Shown: positions 36,745 through 46,554, counted from the first letter of the stretch. The stretch: DNA of 64,000 bases from Erwinia_E haradaeae_C (GCF_900698995.1 NZ_LR217735.1:434001-498000), one strand, 5' to 3'. Translations and numbers: made by a program. The notes: generated by a model not told the origin, from the letters alone.

Positions 36745-38499
36745 TTATGTAGTATGTTTAATAGCTTGACTTAATGCCCATAATGCACGACGCTCCTGGC
36801 TGTTTAAACCATTGACACGATCACGGGCAATAAGGTTTTCCAGTTTTAATTGCTGAGATCGTTGATAAAGATTATCAAAAGCGTCTAAAAACATAGTTTT
36901 TATTTGTTCATCAACAATCATGTGGTTCCAGATTGCCAGTCTTTCAAGGTGTTTACTAAATTTTGTATTGCGGTATAGTTCTAACAGTTGCCCGGTTGTT
37001 AAAAAAGGACAATTACGGCAAGTTTTTAATAGGTGAAAAAAAAGATTTAAACCTGGTATTTTTGCTTTTTCTAGTCCATTTATTGGTGGTATGATATTAG
37101 ATAGAGCAGGGTTTTGGACTAATAAACCAATTAATATACGCATAGTGGTGTTTCTTTCAAAAAATGAGTGTGTAAAAACAGGTTGTTTATTTTTGATTTT
37201 TTGTAATAAAAATTTATTCAACCGACCTTCATCGATTATTCCTAACTTATTACCTAGCTCTTGTAGTAGATATATGCGTAAAAGCTCTCCTGGTATCATT
37301 TGAATGAGAGGCAACACCAGAGTACTAAGTCTTGCTCGTCCTTCTGGATCGCATAGATTAACTTGTGAAATTAGTGTGGTAAAAATTAATGTTGACATAG
37401 GAACGGAATTTTGAATACGCATTTCAAATAATTTTTGGCCTTCTTTACGTATGATCGTATCAGGATCTTCTCGTTCAGGTAAAAACATAAACCGTAATTG
37501 ATAGCCATCTTGCATATAAGGTAGTGCAATTTTTAGCATGCGCCATGCAGCATGACGTCCAGCATTATCTCCATCATAGCAACAGATTACTGTGTTTGTT
37601 ATACGAAATAGTGTCTGAATGTGTTTATCTGTAATAGCAGTGCCTAAAGATGCTACCGCATAATCTACTCCAAACTGAGATAACGCCAAAACATCCATAT
37701 ATCCTTCTACAACTAGTAATTTTGACGGTTGAGAATTCTTCTTTAGTGTTTCGTACAAACCATATAATTGATTACCTTTATGAAAAATTATAGTTTCTGG
37801 TGAATTGAGATATTTTGGTATTCCATTGTTAAGGATTCGTCCTCCAAAACCAATTACACGACCTAGTTTATCATGAATAGGAAACATAATTCGTTCACGA
37901 AATCGATCATAAGTTTGTCCTTGAAGATTTTTAATAAGCATTCCAGTGTCAAGCAATAATTGACGATACAATGCGTTATTTCCAAAATATTTCAATAAAT
38001 TATTCCATCCAGGTGGGGCATATCCAATAGAAAAACGTTGAATAACTATCTGACTAACTTCGCGTGCTTCAAGATAATTTTTTGCTACTGATGATAATGT
38101 TTGTTTTAAGATTTTTTGATAAAAAAGACATAGATCATGCATGAATTTATATAAATTTTTTTGGTGAGTATATGAAAAAACTTTTACACTATTATTTGTA
38201 TTATATGGTATTGGTAGATTACAACTAACTGATAACTCTTCAATGCTTTCAATAAATGTTAAATGATCATATTTCATGAGAAAATCAATTATATTTCCAT
38301 GTGCACCACAACCAAAACAGTGAAAAAATTGTTTTTCTCCATTGACAACAAAAGAAGGGTTTTTTTCTTTATGGAACGGACAGTGCGTATAGTAATTCTT
38401 ACCTTGTTTTTTTAATGTAAGACGAGTATCGACAAGATCAACAATATCTGTACGTCCTAGAAGGTCCCTTATAAATTCAGGTGGAATACGTTGTAACAT
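36745..38499 (-). CDS. dnaG: DNA primase
   Basis: DnaG makes RNA primers for lagging-strand synthesis and interacts with the DnaB helicase. The N-terminal CHC2 zinc-binding domain is present (CPFHKEKNPSF and FHCFGCGAHG). The TOPRIM core includes VVEGYMDVLALSQFG and CCYDGDNAGRHAAWR. The RNA-polymerase basic domain includes RFRERIMFPIHDKLGRVIGFGGR. The C-terminal helicase-binding domain follows, for 584 residues (usual 581). The start ATG has AGGA upstream. It lies between rpsU and rpoD in the conserved macromolecular-synthesis operon, 159 bases after rpsU with a terminator in the gap. Confidence 0.97.
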   Translation of the reverse strand: MLQRIPPEFIRDLLGRTDIVDLVDTRLTLKKQGKNYYTHCPFHKEKNPSFVVNGEKQFFHCFGCGAHGNIIDFLMKYDHLTFIESIEELSVSCNLPIPYNTNNSVKVFSYTHQKNLYKFMHDLCLFYQKILKQTLSSVAKNYLEAREVSQIVIQRFSIGYAPPGWNNLLKYFGNNALYRQLLLDTGMLIKNLQGQTYDRFRERIMFPIHDKLGRVIGFGGRILNNGIPKYLNSPETIIFHKGNQLYGLYETLKKNSQPSKLLVVEGYMDVLALSQFGVDYAVASLGTAITDKHIQTLFRITNTVICCYDGDNAGRHAAWRMLKIALPYMQDGYQLRFMFLPEREDPDTIIRKEGQKLFEMRIQNSVPMSTLIFTTLISQVNLCDPEGRARLSTLVLPLIQMIPGELLRIYLLQELGNKLGIIDEGRLNKFLLQKIKNKQPVFTHSFFERNTTMRILIGLLVQNPALSNIIPPINGLEKAKIPGLNLFFHLLKTCRNCPFLTTGQLLELYRNTKFSKHLERLAIWNHMIVDEQIKTMFLDAFDNLYQRSQQLKLENLIARDRVNGLNSQERRALWALSQAIKHTT

Positions 38500-38582
38500 G
38501 ATATCCTATTAATAGTTATAATGTTCTCATGTGAATTATGAAATCAATTGAAACTTCATAAGTATCAAACCAACAAAAACAA

Positions 38583-38609
38583 GCCGTGTTCTCCTATTAA
38601 AAACACGGC
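38583..38609 (-). terminator. Conserved internal terminator between rpsU and dnaG
   Basis: On the minus strand GCCGTGTT pairs perfectly with AACACGGC around an 11-base loop, and the run TTGTTTTTGTT follows. In E. coli a terminator at this same site partly uncouples abundant S21 from scarce primase. This is one of the few G+C-rich hairpins in the window, which argues for selection. Confidence 0.8.
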
Positions 38610-38658
38610 CAAATTAATAAGCAACTATTTTATCAAGCTGGTAAAATCATTTTATATG

Positions 38659-38874
38659 TCAATAAAGACGAGTGTGACGTGCATTTTCCCGTATTAATTT
38701 CTTTGCGTGGCGCTTAACAGCAGATGCTTTAGCACGTTTTCGTTCAGTTGTTGGTTTTTCATAAAATTCACGACGACGAACTTCAGCTAAAACTCCTGCT
38801 TTCTCACAGGAACGTTTAAAGCGGCGCAGTGCTACGTCGAATGGCTCATTTTCACGTACTTTTATTACTGGCAT
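38659..38874 (-). CDS. rpsU: 30S ribosomal protein S21
   Basis: S21 binds the platform of the 30S subunit and aids initiation. All 71 residues are present from M-P-V-I-K-V-R-E-N-E-P-F to the basic tail E-N-A-R-H-T-R-L-Y, with the usual R-R-F-K-R-S-C-E-K-A-G core. GAGGG precedes the start at good spacing. It is the first gene of rpsU-dnaG-rpoD and is divergent from tsaD, as in enterics. Confidence 0.98.
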   Translation of the reverse strand: MPVIKVRENEPFDVALRRFKRSCEKAGVLAEVRRREFYEKPTTERKRAKASAVKRHAKKLIRENARHTRLY

Positions 38875-39240
38875 GCAACCCTCACATTAAAACATATAGT
38901 TTTTTGTTGTCTTTTTTGGCAATCAAAAATATGTTTTATATTAAAATATTTAAATTTACCTTAATGTCACCTGCATTGTAAAGCAAATATAGCATAAAAT
39001 AAATAATAAATAGACTGGATTTTAATTCAACAGCTAAGTGAAATTCTATACCATTCATTAATTTTTAGTGATAATAGGTTAAAGACTTTGAGGTATTTTT
39101 TAATATGATTAATTATTAATTAATATAATTATATTATATAATAGCATACTTTTAAGTTATTGGCAGTATGTTCTAACTGACGTCATGTCTATAGGAGCAT
39201 CTTTTTTAATATTATATATTGTAAGTATAAGGTGAAATTA
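38875..39240. promoter_or_regulatory. Divergent rpsU/tsaD intergenic region
   Basis: A 366-bp region that should carry the promoter of the rpsU-dnaG-rpoD operon on the minus strand and that of tsaD on the plus strand. On the minus strand TTTATT and TACAAT are 17 bases apart (about 39000 to 38976), a possible weak sigma-70 promoter for rpsU. The -35 element is poor, so this is tentative. Confidence 0.35.
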
Positions 39241-40239
39241 ATGCGCGTGCTTGGTATTGAAACATCCTGTGATGAAACTGGAATTGCTATTTATGACTCT
39301 TATGCAGGTTTAATAGCAAATCAAGTGCATACTCAATCAGAGGTTCATGAGGCTTACGGTGGTGTAGTTCCTGAGCTAGCTGCTCGTCATCATCTTCAAC
39401 AAACTTTACCACTCATACAGGCTGCGCTACAAGAATCTAAATTAACAGTAAAGGATATCAATGCAGTTGCTTATACTGCAGGCCCTGGTTTAGTTAGTGC
39501 TTTACTAATAGGGGCATGTATTGGGAGATCGCTCGCATTTTCTTTAAATATTCCTTCTATTGCTATTAATCATATGGAAGGACATCTTCTTTCGCCAATG
39601 TTAGAAAAAAATCCCCCAGATTTTCCGTTTATCGCGTTATTAGTATCTGGTGGTCATACGCAGTTAATTAGTGTCACTGCAATGGGTTGCTATGAGTTAC
39701 TAGGAGAGTCTCTTGATGACGCCGCAGGTGAGGCTTTTGATAAAATTGCTAAATTATTAGGATTAGGTTATCCTGGCGGTCGAGAACTATCTAAAATTTC
39801 TCAACATGGTGTACCTGGACGTTTTATTTTTCCAAGACCAATGACTAATCGACCTGGATTAGATTTTAGTTTTTCTGGTTTAAAAACCTTTGCAGCTCAG
39901 ACTATCTATAATAATGCCAATACACAACAAGTTCGCGCTGATATTGCTTGCGCTTTTGAAGATGCGGTAATTGATACATTACTTATTAAATGTCGACGTG
40001 CTTTAGATCGAAGTGGCTTTAAACGATTAGTGGTTGCTGGAGGAGTTAGTGCTAACTGTTTATTACGAAACAAACTGGCAGATATGATGACAGGACGTAA
40101 TGGAGAGGTCTTTTATGCTCGTCCTGAATTTTGTACAGACAATGGAGCAATGATTGCGTATGCTGGCGCGATTCGTCTGAAGGGGATAACACATGATTCA
40201 CTTGATATTAAAGTGTATCCTCGTTGGCCATTATCTTAA
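39241..40239 (+). CDS. tsaD: tRNA t6A37 threonylcarbamoyltransferase TsaD
   Basis: TsaD moves threonylcarbamoyl from its adenylate to A37 of ANN-decoding tRNAs, working with TsaB and TsaE. The ASKHA-fold motifs are intact: GIETSCDETGIAIYD, the metal-binding HMEGH, LLVSGGHTQLI, LGESLDDAAGEAFDK, VVAGGVSANCLLR and FCTDNGAMIAYAG. The 332 residues from 39241 fit the family. The ATG at 39241 (M-R-V-L-G-I-E-T) is the conserved start, and an ATG at 39232 is an extension. It is divergent from rpsU, as in E. coli. Confidence 0.97.
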   Translation: MRVLGIETSCDETGIAIYDSYAGLIANQVHTQSEVHEAYGGVVPELAARHHLQQTLPLIQAALQESKLTVKDINAVAYTAGPGLVSALLIGACIGRSLAFSLNIPSIAINHMEGHLLSPMLEKNPPDFPFIALLVSGGHTQLISVTAMGCYELLGESLDDAAGEAFDKIAKLLGLGYPGGRELSKISQHGVPGRFIFPRPMTNRPGLDFSFSGLKTFAAQTIYNNANTQQVRADIACAFEDAVIDTLLIKCRRALDRSGFKRLVVAGGVSANCLLRNKLADMMTGRNGEVFYARPEFCTDNGAMIAYAGAIRLKGITHDSLDIKVYPRWPLS

Positions 40240-40360
40240 CTATTTTAGTATATGATGATACTGTTTATAGGTTCTTGTTATTTTGATTAAATTGCTTAAA
40301 AAGAAATCTGTATAATACACTTTTATTAAAGGTTTTTTATCTTTAGTATTACATATTAAA

Positions 40361-40395
40361 GAAAAAAGAAAAAAGAAAAAAGAAAAAAGAAAAAA
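40361..40395. repeat. Five perfect copies of gaaaaaa
   Basis: Guanines occur every seventh base at 40361, 40368, 40375, 40382 and 40389, separated by six A. It is a mutable simple repeat in non-coding DNA about 120 bases after tsaD. Confidence 0.95.
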
Positions 40396-40754
40396 ACAAA
40401 AGATTATGTTATTGTGTGATTTGTTTAATTACTATTGAGTAATTAAAAACTGATAATTATATCATAGAATTATATATAATGTTACAATAAGGTGGTTTTA
40501 ATATTAACTTTTTGAAATAAATCAATATATTAAGGAACAAAAGCGGTAAGACATAGATAAGATTTGATCTTAAATACGTCAAAGTAATAGATTTTATAAA
40601 AATATAGTGAAATTATTTATTTCAGTATTCAAGACATGAATAGCTTGTTTTTATTATTAATAATAAAGATAAGATTTTTATTTACAGAAAATTATAGTGT
40701 TAAATACATTATTTTATATAAAATTATATATACTATTCTTAATAGTCATTTATG

Positions 40755-40894
40755 TTTATTTTTTTGAGAATTTTAGAAATCCTTTTAGTATGCATCTGTG
40801 TTCTAATTTTATCTAATTTTTTACAATGATTTAAATTTTGATATATTATAATATATCAAAATAACAGATAGTAGCGTTTCTATATTTATGTAAT
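40755..40894 (-). pseudogene. plsY: Possible remnant of acyltransferase plsY
   Basis: On the minus strand from 40894 the codons I-T-*-I-*-K-R fit PlsY I-A-Y-L-C-G-S, mostly with one base change each. About 105 bases later T-K-R-I-S-K-I-L-K-K fits T-N-V-L-R-I-G-G-K (expected 99 bases). plsY is the divergent neighbour of folB in enterics. The evidence is suggestive only. Confidence 0.33.
40835..40862. repeat. Perfect 28-nt AT-rich palindrome
   Basis: The run from 40835 to 40862 equals its own reverse complement. It overlaps the plsY trace and lies about 95 bases before folB. Composition makes chance symmetry possible. Confidence 0.85.
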
Positions 40895-40957
40895 ACCATA
40901 CCTGAAGATATACTAAACCTAATATAATTGGTTACTATATAATTAAAGAGAAATATT

Positions 40958-41368
40958 ATGGATATAATATTTATTGATAAACTCAGTGTGATCACTATTA
41001 TTGGTATTTATGATTGGGAAAAAATCGTCCCGCAAAAATTGTTGCTTGATCTTCAAATAGGATCAGATTCTAGCAAAGCGGGTATGAGTGATAACATAAA
41101 AGATTGTTTAAATTATACTAGTATAGTAGAAGCTGTTATAACTTTTGTGAGTAGCGGGCAATTTTCATTAATTGAACGTGTAGCAGAGGAAGTGGCAGCC
41201 TTATTACTTAATAAATTTTCGTCTTTATGGATTCGCGTTAAAGTTAGTAAACCAAGCGCAGTAGAACAGGCAGAACAAGTTGGCGTTATAATTGAGCGCG
41301 GATGTATTACAGAGCCCATCGCATGCATACATTGCAGTCATAGAAAATTTCATACAAGTGTATCATGA
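40958..41368 (+). CDS. folB: Dihydroneopterin aldolase
   Basis: FolB cleaves 7,8-dihydroneopterin to 6-hydroxymethyl-dihydropterin in folate synthesis. The family motifs are GIYDWEKIVPQKLLLDL near the N-terminus, LIERVAEEVA with the catalytic-site glutamate, and KVSKPSAVEQAEQVGVIIER with the catalytic lysine. At 136 residues it is longer than E. coli FolB (about 122). The extra C-terminal residues are Cys- and His-rich (C-I-H-C-S-H-R-K) and not conserved, probably a read-on after loss of the original stop. The start is preceded by AAAGAGAAA. Confidence 0.93.
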   Translation: MDIIFIDKLSVITIIGIYDWEKIVPQKLLLDLQIGSDSSKAGMSDNIKDCLNYTSIVEAVITFVSSGQFSLIERVAEEVAALLLNKFSSLWIRVKVSKPSAVEQAEQVGVIIERGCITEPIACIHCSHRKFHTSVS

Positions 41369-41606
41369 TAAGTGAAGAATATTTATTCTATATCTTATAG
41401 AATTGGACCGCTTACCATATTAAATTATATCTTCGATAGGATTAGAAATACAAATTATAGATATGCTCTTACAACAATCAGAAACTTAATATAGTGCTCT
41501 TGTCATAGAGTCTGACATTATGATTGCTTATTAATAGGCGCTTTGGATCATTGATGGACCTATATTAAATCTAAAATTGACTATATTTGTTGATCAAGTT
41601 ATTTAT

Positions 41607-43340
41607 TTACATATGATCTAGAGTTTTAATACCTAAAAGAGTTAATCCTTGTTTTAAGGTTTTTGCTGTTAACTGCGCTAATTTTAAATAGCTTTGTTTA
41701 ATTTTTTTATCTTTTTCTTCAAGGATCTGGCAAGTTTCATAAAATTGTGAAAATTTAGAAGATAAAGCATACAAATAAGCGCACATTATGTGAGGCATTC
41801 CATCATGAGCAACTTTTTTTACTGTTTCATCAAATTGTAATAGATTAAGAGCTAATTCTACTGAATGATTACTTGAAAGGTATGTAGATCCATTAAATCG
41901 TTTTTTTAAGTCGATGTTTGCTTTACGAAATATTGATAACACTCTAGTATAAGCATATTGTATATAAAGGGCAGTATTACCCTTTAAAGATAGCATGTTA
42001 TCCCAATCAAAAATATAATTTGTAGTTCGATTTTTTGCTAAATCGGCATATTTCATTGAGCCAATACCAATAATTTCCGCGATGGTTTTTAATTTTTGTT
42101 TTGGTATATCTGGGTTTTTATCTAATACTAACCTAGTAGCACGATTTATGGCTTCATCTAGTAAATCAGATAATTTAATAGTATTACCGGTTCTAGTTTT
42201 AAAAGGTTTTCCATCTTTACCTAACATCATCCCAAACATATGATGTTCTAATTGGACGTTTTCTGGAACATAACCAGCCTTGTGAGCGATCTGCCACACT
42301 TGAGCTAAATGTTGTTTTTGACGTGAATCAATATAATAAAGGATGCGATCTGCATGTAGAGTTTCGCAACGATATTTCACGCAAGCAACATCAGTTGTAG
42401 TGTATAAATAAGCGCCATCCTTTTTTTGAATAATTACTCCTGTCAGCTCACTAGACTTATTGCACTCTGCATTCAGAAAGACTACTACTGCATCTTGACT
42501 TTGTACTGCAAGTTTTTTAGACCTGAGATCAGATACCATATCTGGCATCATGTTTTGATATAAACTTTCTCCCATTATATTATTAGATGTTAGTGTAATA
42601 TTCATGCGATCATAAAGTATTTGATTTTGTTTCATGGTGATATGTACTAATTGTTTCCACAGTTTTCGGCAATAATCATCGCCATTTTGTAGTTTTACAA
42701 CATAATCGCGAGCACGTTCAGCAAATTTTACATCTTTATCATATGCATGTTTGGCTTTACGGTACAGAATTTCTAAATAATTTAAAGTAATGTTTTCGTA
42801 ATTTTTAATTTTCTTTTCTTCTAGAAAAGCAATCAACATGCCAAACTGAGTGCCCCAATCTCCAATATGATTGGCACGTATCACATTGTGCCCAAGAAAC
42901 TCCAGTGTTCGTACCATAGCATCACCAATAATAGTGGAACGTAAGTGACCAACATGCATTTCTTTAGCTACATTTGGTGAGGAATAATCTACAACAATAG
43001 TCTGTTTTTTGATAGGTGTAACACCCAGTTTATTTTTTTCTAATATATTGTCAATTTGTAAGGCTAACCATTTTGGTTCAAGAAAAATATTCAAAAATCC
43101 TGGGCTTATGATTTCAACTTTTTTGGCGATCCCGTGAAGATCCAACTTTTCTAAAACTTGTTTTGCTAGTTTTATTGGTGATAGATTCAATTTTTTCGCT
43201 AATGCCATCATGCTATTTACTTGATAATGCCCGAACTTTGCTTGTTCCGACTGACAAACTTGCGGTCTATAATTTTCTGATAAACCTGATAAAAGCATAG
43301 CTTGACTAATTTTTTGTGAAAGAAAGTTCTGAATATTCAC
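41607..43340 (-). CDS. argS: Arginyl-tRNA synthetase
   Basis: ArgRS charges tRNA-Arg and needs the tRNA for activation. The class I HIGH-type signature is MHVGHLRSTIIGDA after VVDYSSPNVAKE. GDWGTQFGML, the KMSK-replacing region GMMLGKDGKPFKTR, and the anticodon-binding helical domain (QYAYTRVLSIFRKA) are present. The 577 residues equal E. coli. It appears monocistronic, with 0.6 kb of featureless DNA upstream. The N-terminal Add1 domain (residues 1-110) is intact. Confidence 0.97.
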   Translation of the reverse strand: MNIQNFLSQKISQAMLLSGLSENYRPQVCQSEQAKFGHYQVNSMMALAKKLNLSPIKLAKQVLEKLDLHGIAKKVEIISPGFLNIFLEPKWLALQIDNILEKNKLGVTPIKKQTIVVDYSSPNVAKEMHVGHLRSTIIGDAMVRTLEFLGHNVIRANHIGDWGTQFGMLIAFLEEKKIKNYENITLNYLEILYRKAKHAYDKDVKFAERARDYVVKLQNGDDYCRKLWKQLVHITMKQNQILYDRMNITLTSNNIMGESLYQNMMPDMVSDLRSKKLAVQSQDAVVVFLNAECNKSSELTGVIIQKKDGAYLYTTTDVACVKYRCETLHADRILYYIDSRQKQHLAQVWQIAHKAGYVPENVQLEHHMFGMMLGKDGKPFKTRTGNTIKLSDLLDEAINRATRLVLDKNPDIPKQKLKTIAEIIGIGSMKYADLAKNRTTNYIFDWDNMLSLKGNTALYIQYAYTRVLSIFRKANIDLKKRFNGSTYLSSNHSVELALNLLQFDETVKKVAHDGMPHIMCAYLYALSSKFSQFYETCQILEEKDKKIKQSYLKLAQLTAKTLKQGLTLLGIKTLDHM

Positions 43341-43967
43341 TATTTTACCTTCAGATATTGATCGGTTATAGTAGTTTTAATGTGCTTATTATAAACAAAA
43401 GCCATACGAAAAAGATTATTGTATTTTCCTGTTATTGGTCATTTTTTTAAAATATATTTTTCAAAAGTTATTAGATCAAAAGATTTACGAGATACTCTAT
43501 AGCAGAGTTGCTATATAAACAATAAAAATCATTTTTATAGTCATCATATTCGTTTGTATATGTAATGTGTATTATTAATAGGGTTTTTAAAACTTGTAAT
43601 AGTATATTACATATCTTCTTTTAGTATATTGCAAAAGTTAAGAAGTATGATTTAGACATTTTAAGTTAACCGACGTTCATGACTATAAAAATAAATATTG
43701 AAAATTATTTACTTCGCATCTTTTGGTATCGATTGTAAATAATATTTGCATAGGTTATAGTTTATTCAAATAATAAGTAATATGATTTATAATCATTATT
43801 CTTATAGTTATATATAATATAATATGTATACATTAGCAACTAATGTAACTATAAATATAGTTTATAAAAATTAGTGACTATAATATAATTAATAAATTAG
43901 AGAATTTTTATGCATTAAAATAGATCCTTGACCTTAAAAAATTAAAACTCGGATTACCCAATAAGTT
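43341..43967. other. AT-rich spacer trxB to argS
   Basis: About 0.6 kb between two minus-strand genes. I see no gene or remnant. The argS promoter must lie here, but no clear pair of boxes is visible. Confidence 0.55.
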
Positions 43968-44921
43968 TTATGTTATATTATCCAAATAACGCTCCGCATC
44001 ACGTGCTGCCATGCATCCGCTTCCTGCTGCGGTAATAGCTTGCCTGTAAATATCATCTACCACATCACCAGCAGCAAATACGCCAGGTATACTGGTTTGT
44101 GTGGCATTACCATACATGCCAGATTGCACTTGAATATAACCGTTACGCAAGGAAAGTTGATTATAAAATATTTTTGTATTTGGGGTATGACCTATAGCAA
44201 TAAATACACCGGAGATTGTTAAATTTTTTGTTAAAGTCTCTTGCGTTGAGCGCAATCGTAATGCATTGACGCCATTTTGGTCACCTGAAACTAAATCTAA
44301 AGTATAATTAGCATGCAGAATAATATTTTTTTGATTGATTTTTTTGTAGAGACGGTCTACAAGAATTTTTTCCGCACGAAAAGTATTTCGACGATGAATA
44401 AGGTGAACTTCAGAGGCAATATTAGTCAAATATAATGCTTCTTCTATCGCGGTATTGCCGCCACCAATGACTGCAACTTTTTTATCTCGATAAAAGAAAC
44501 CATCACAAACCGCACAAGCGGATACGCCTCGTCCTTTAAATGCCTCTTCTGAGGGTAGTCCGAGATAACGAGCTGAAGACCCAGTCGCAATAATTAATGC
44601 ATCAGCACTATACCTATTTTTCTCACCATATAATAAAAAAGGTTTTTTTTGAAGGTTAACGTTTATAATTTGGTCATTAATTATCTGAGTATTAAATTTC
44701 AGCGCATGCTCATGCATTCTATCCATCAAGGCTGGCCCCGTTAAATCATAAGCATTACCTGGCCAATTTTCGACATCGGTTGTAGTGGTTAATTGTCCAC
44801 CCTTTTCTACACCTGTGATTAATACTGGATGTAAGTTAGCGCGTGCTGCATATATAGCGGCAGTATAACCAGCTGGACCTGAGCCTAAAATTAATAATTG
44901 ACTATGCGTGAGATCACCCAT
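43968..44921 (-). CDS. trxB: Thioredoxin reductase
   Basis: TrxB passes electrons from NADPH through FAD to thioredoxin. The FAD site is ILGSGPAGYTAAIYAARA, the redox-active disulfide is CAVC in GRGVSACAVCDGFF (about residues 136-139), the NADPH site is VIGGGNTAIEEALYL, and the C-terminal FAD motif is GVFAAGDVVDD. I place the start at 44921 (M-G-D-L-T-H-S), which aligns exactly with E. coli M-G-T-T-K-H-S and has AGGA upstream. An ATG three codons earlier (44930) is possible. Complete at 317 residues. Confidence 0.96.
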   Translation of the reverse strand: MGDLTHSQLLILGSGPAGYTAAIYAARANLHPVLITGVEKGGQLTTTTDVENWPGNAYDLTGPALMDRMHEHALKFNTQIINDQIINVNLQKKPFLLYGEKNRYSADALIIATGSSARYLGLPSEEAFKGRGVSACAVCDGFFYRDKKVAVIGGGNTAIEEALYLTNIASEVHLIHRRNTFRAEKILVDRLYKKINQKNIILHANYTLDLVSGDQNGVNALRLRSTQETLTKNLTISGVFIAIGHTPNTKIFYNQLSLRNGYIQVQSGMYGNATQTSIPGVFAAGDVVDDIYRQAITAAGSGCMAARDAERYLDNIT

Positions 44922-45111
44922 ATTATCCATCCTTTTTTTTCACTAGTACAATATTGGGGTTTATAAAAACCCCTTTAAAGTATAAGAATTCTGGGAAATT
45001 GATGTATTATTCACTTAGAGGTATATAAATATATGATATTTTTTAAGAAAATTATGCCATATAAGAACTTTGCTAGCATTATAGACACATAATGTATAAT
45101 AGCTCACTACG

Positions 45112-46554
45112 TTAGCGTGATTCACTAAAGTTTTTACTGTATTTTAGATTCAGGATATCAGTGATACTACCTTCAAATACTTGTGCTGTTAAACCAATTG
45201 ACTCGTGCAGAGTTGGATGAGCATGAATAGTTAGTGCGATATCTGCCGCGTCGCATCCCATTTCAATAGCCAAACCAATTTCACCTAAGAGCTCACCGCC
45301 ATTGCTTCCAATAATTGCACCACCAATAACACGATGTGTTTTTTTATCAAAGATTAATTTGGTCATGCCATTTGTACAATTAGATGCAAGAGCTCGACCT
45401 GAAGCGGACCAAGGGAAAGTGGAGACTTCATAACAAATGTTTTGTTCTTTAGCATCTTTTTCAGTGACACCAACCCAAGCTATTTCTGGATCAGTGTAGG
45501 TAATACATGGAATAACTTTTGGATCAAAATAATATTTTTTTCCAAAAATTACTTCAGCTGCAATATGACCCTCATGCATTCCTTTATGTGCTAGCATTGG
45601 CTGTCCAACTACATCACCAATAGAAAAAATATGTGGAATATTAGTGCGCATTTGATTATTGACAGAAATGAAACCGACTTTATCCACTTGAATGCCAGCC
45701 TTTTCTGCTCCACAGTTTTTACCATTGGGTGAACGACCAACTGCTATTAAAACCGCATCATAACGCTGTACGTCTATAGGTGCTTGTTTACCTTTCATGG
45801 TTACATATATACCATCTTTTTCTGCTGTAACAGATGTCACTTTACTTTCCAACATAATCTTAAATTGTTTAGAAATATATCGAGTAAAAAACTGCATGAC
45901 ATCTGTATCTGCAGGAGGAATTAACTGCGCAGACATCTCAATAATTTCAATTTTTGAGCCAAGAGAATAATAAATTGAAGCAATTTCAAGACCTATAATT
46001 CCGCCGCCTATTATAAGAAGTCTCCCTGGTATTGAATTTAATTCAAGCGCAGAGGTGGAATCCCAAATCCGTTCATCATGATATGGAACACCTGATATTT
46101 TAATAGGCGATGAACCTGTCGCGATAATTGCGTGATTAAAAGTAATAGTAGTACACGAACCATTTTGTAGAATAACTTCTAATGTATTAGCGCTAGCAAA
46201 CTTACCAACACCCTGTATTATAGGTACTTTACGCTTGATTGCAATACTAGATAATCCTCTACTTAATTTGTGAATAACTTTTTTTTTCCAATTACGTATT
46301 GCCTCAAGATTTATTTGTGGATCACTAAGAACTATATTGTTATTTTTAAGTTCTTTAATTTCCTTGAGTACTTTTACAACATGCAGTAAAGCTTTAGAGG
46401 GAATACAGCCTACATTTAGACAAACTCCACCTAAATTTTGTTGATGTTCTACTATAGTTGTCTGAAAACCCAAATCTGCTGCGCGAAATGCTGCAGAATA
46501 ACCTGCAGGACCACCTCCGATAACAACAACTTGAGTTTGAATGCGATCAGTCAT
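45112..46554 (-). CDS. lpdA: Dihydrolipoamide dehydrogenase (E3)
   Basis: LpdA reoxidises lipoyl groups of the pyruvate and 2-oxoglutarate dehydrogenases and reduces NAD+. The FAD motif is VIGGGPAGYSAAFRAADLG. The redox disulfide is in GGVCLNVGCIPSKALLH (about residues 45-50). The NAD site is LIIGGGIIGLEIASIY, and the catalytic His-Glu pair is in HAHPTLHES near the C-terminus. The 480 residues are slightly above E. coli (474). It is third in the aceE-aceF-lpdA operon, 162 bases after aceF. Confidence 0.97.
   Translation of the reverse strand: MTDRIQTQVVVIGGGPAGYSAAFRAADLGFQTTIVEHQQNLGGVCLNVGCIPSKALLHVVKVLKEIKELKNNNIVLSDPQINLEAIRNWKKKVIHKLSRGLSSIAIKRKVPIIQGVGKFASANTLEVILQNGSCTTITFNHAIIATGSSPIKISGVPYHDERIWDSTSALELNSIPGRLLIIGGGIIGLEIASIYYSLGSKIEIIEMSAQLIPPADTDVMQFFTRYISKQFKIMLESKVTSVTAEKDGIYVTMKGKQAPIDVQRYDAVLIAVGRSPNGKNCGAEKAGIQVDKVGFISVNNQMRTNIPHIFSIGDVVGQPMLAHKGMHEGHIAAEVIFGKKYYFDPKVIPCITYTDPEIAWVGVTEKDAKEQNICYEVSTFPWSASGRALASNCTNGMTKLIFDKKTHRVIGGAIIGSNGGELLGEIGLAIEMGCDAADIALTIHAHPTLHESIGLTAQVFEGSITDILNLKYSKNFSESR

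Larger units (their letters stand above)
40240..40957. other. AT-rich spacer tsaD to folB
   Basis: About 0.7 kb without an intact gene. It contains a five-copy gaaaaaa repeat, a 28-nt palindrome and a weak minus-strand plsY trace. The ttd genes and plsY occupy this interval in E. coli. Confidence 0.55.
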
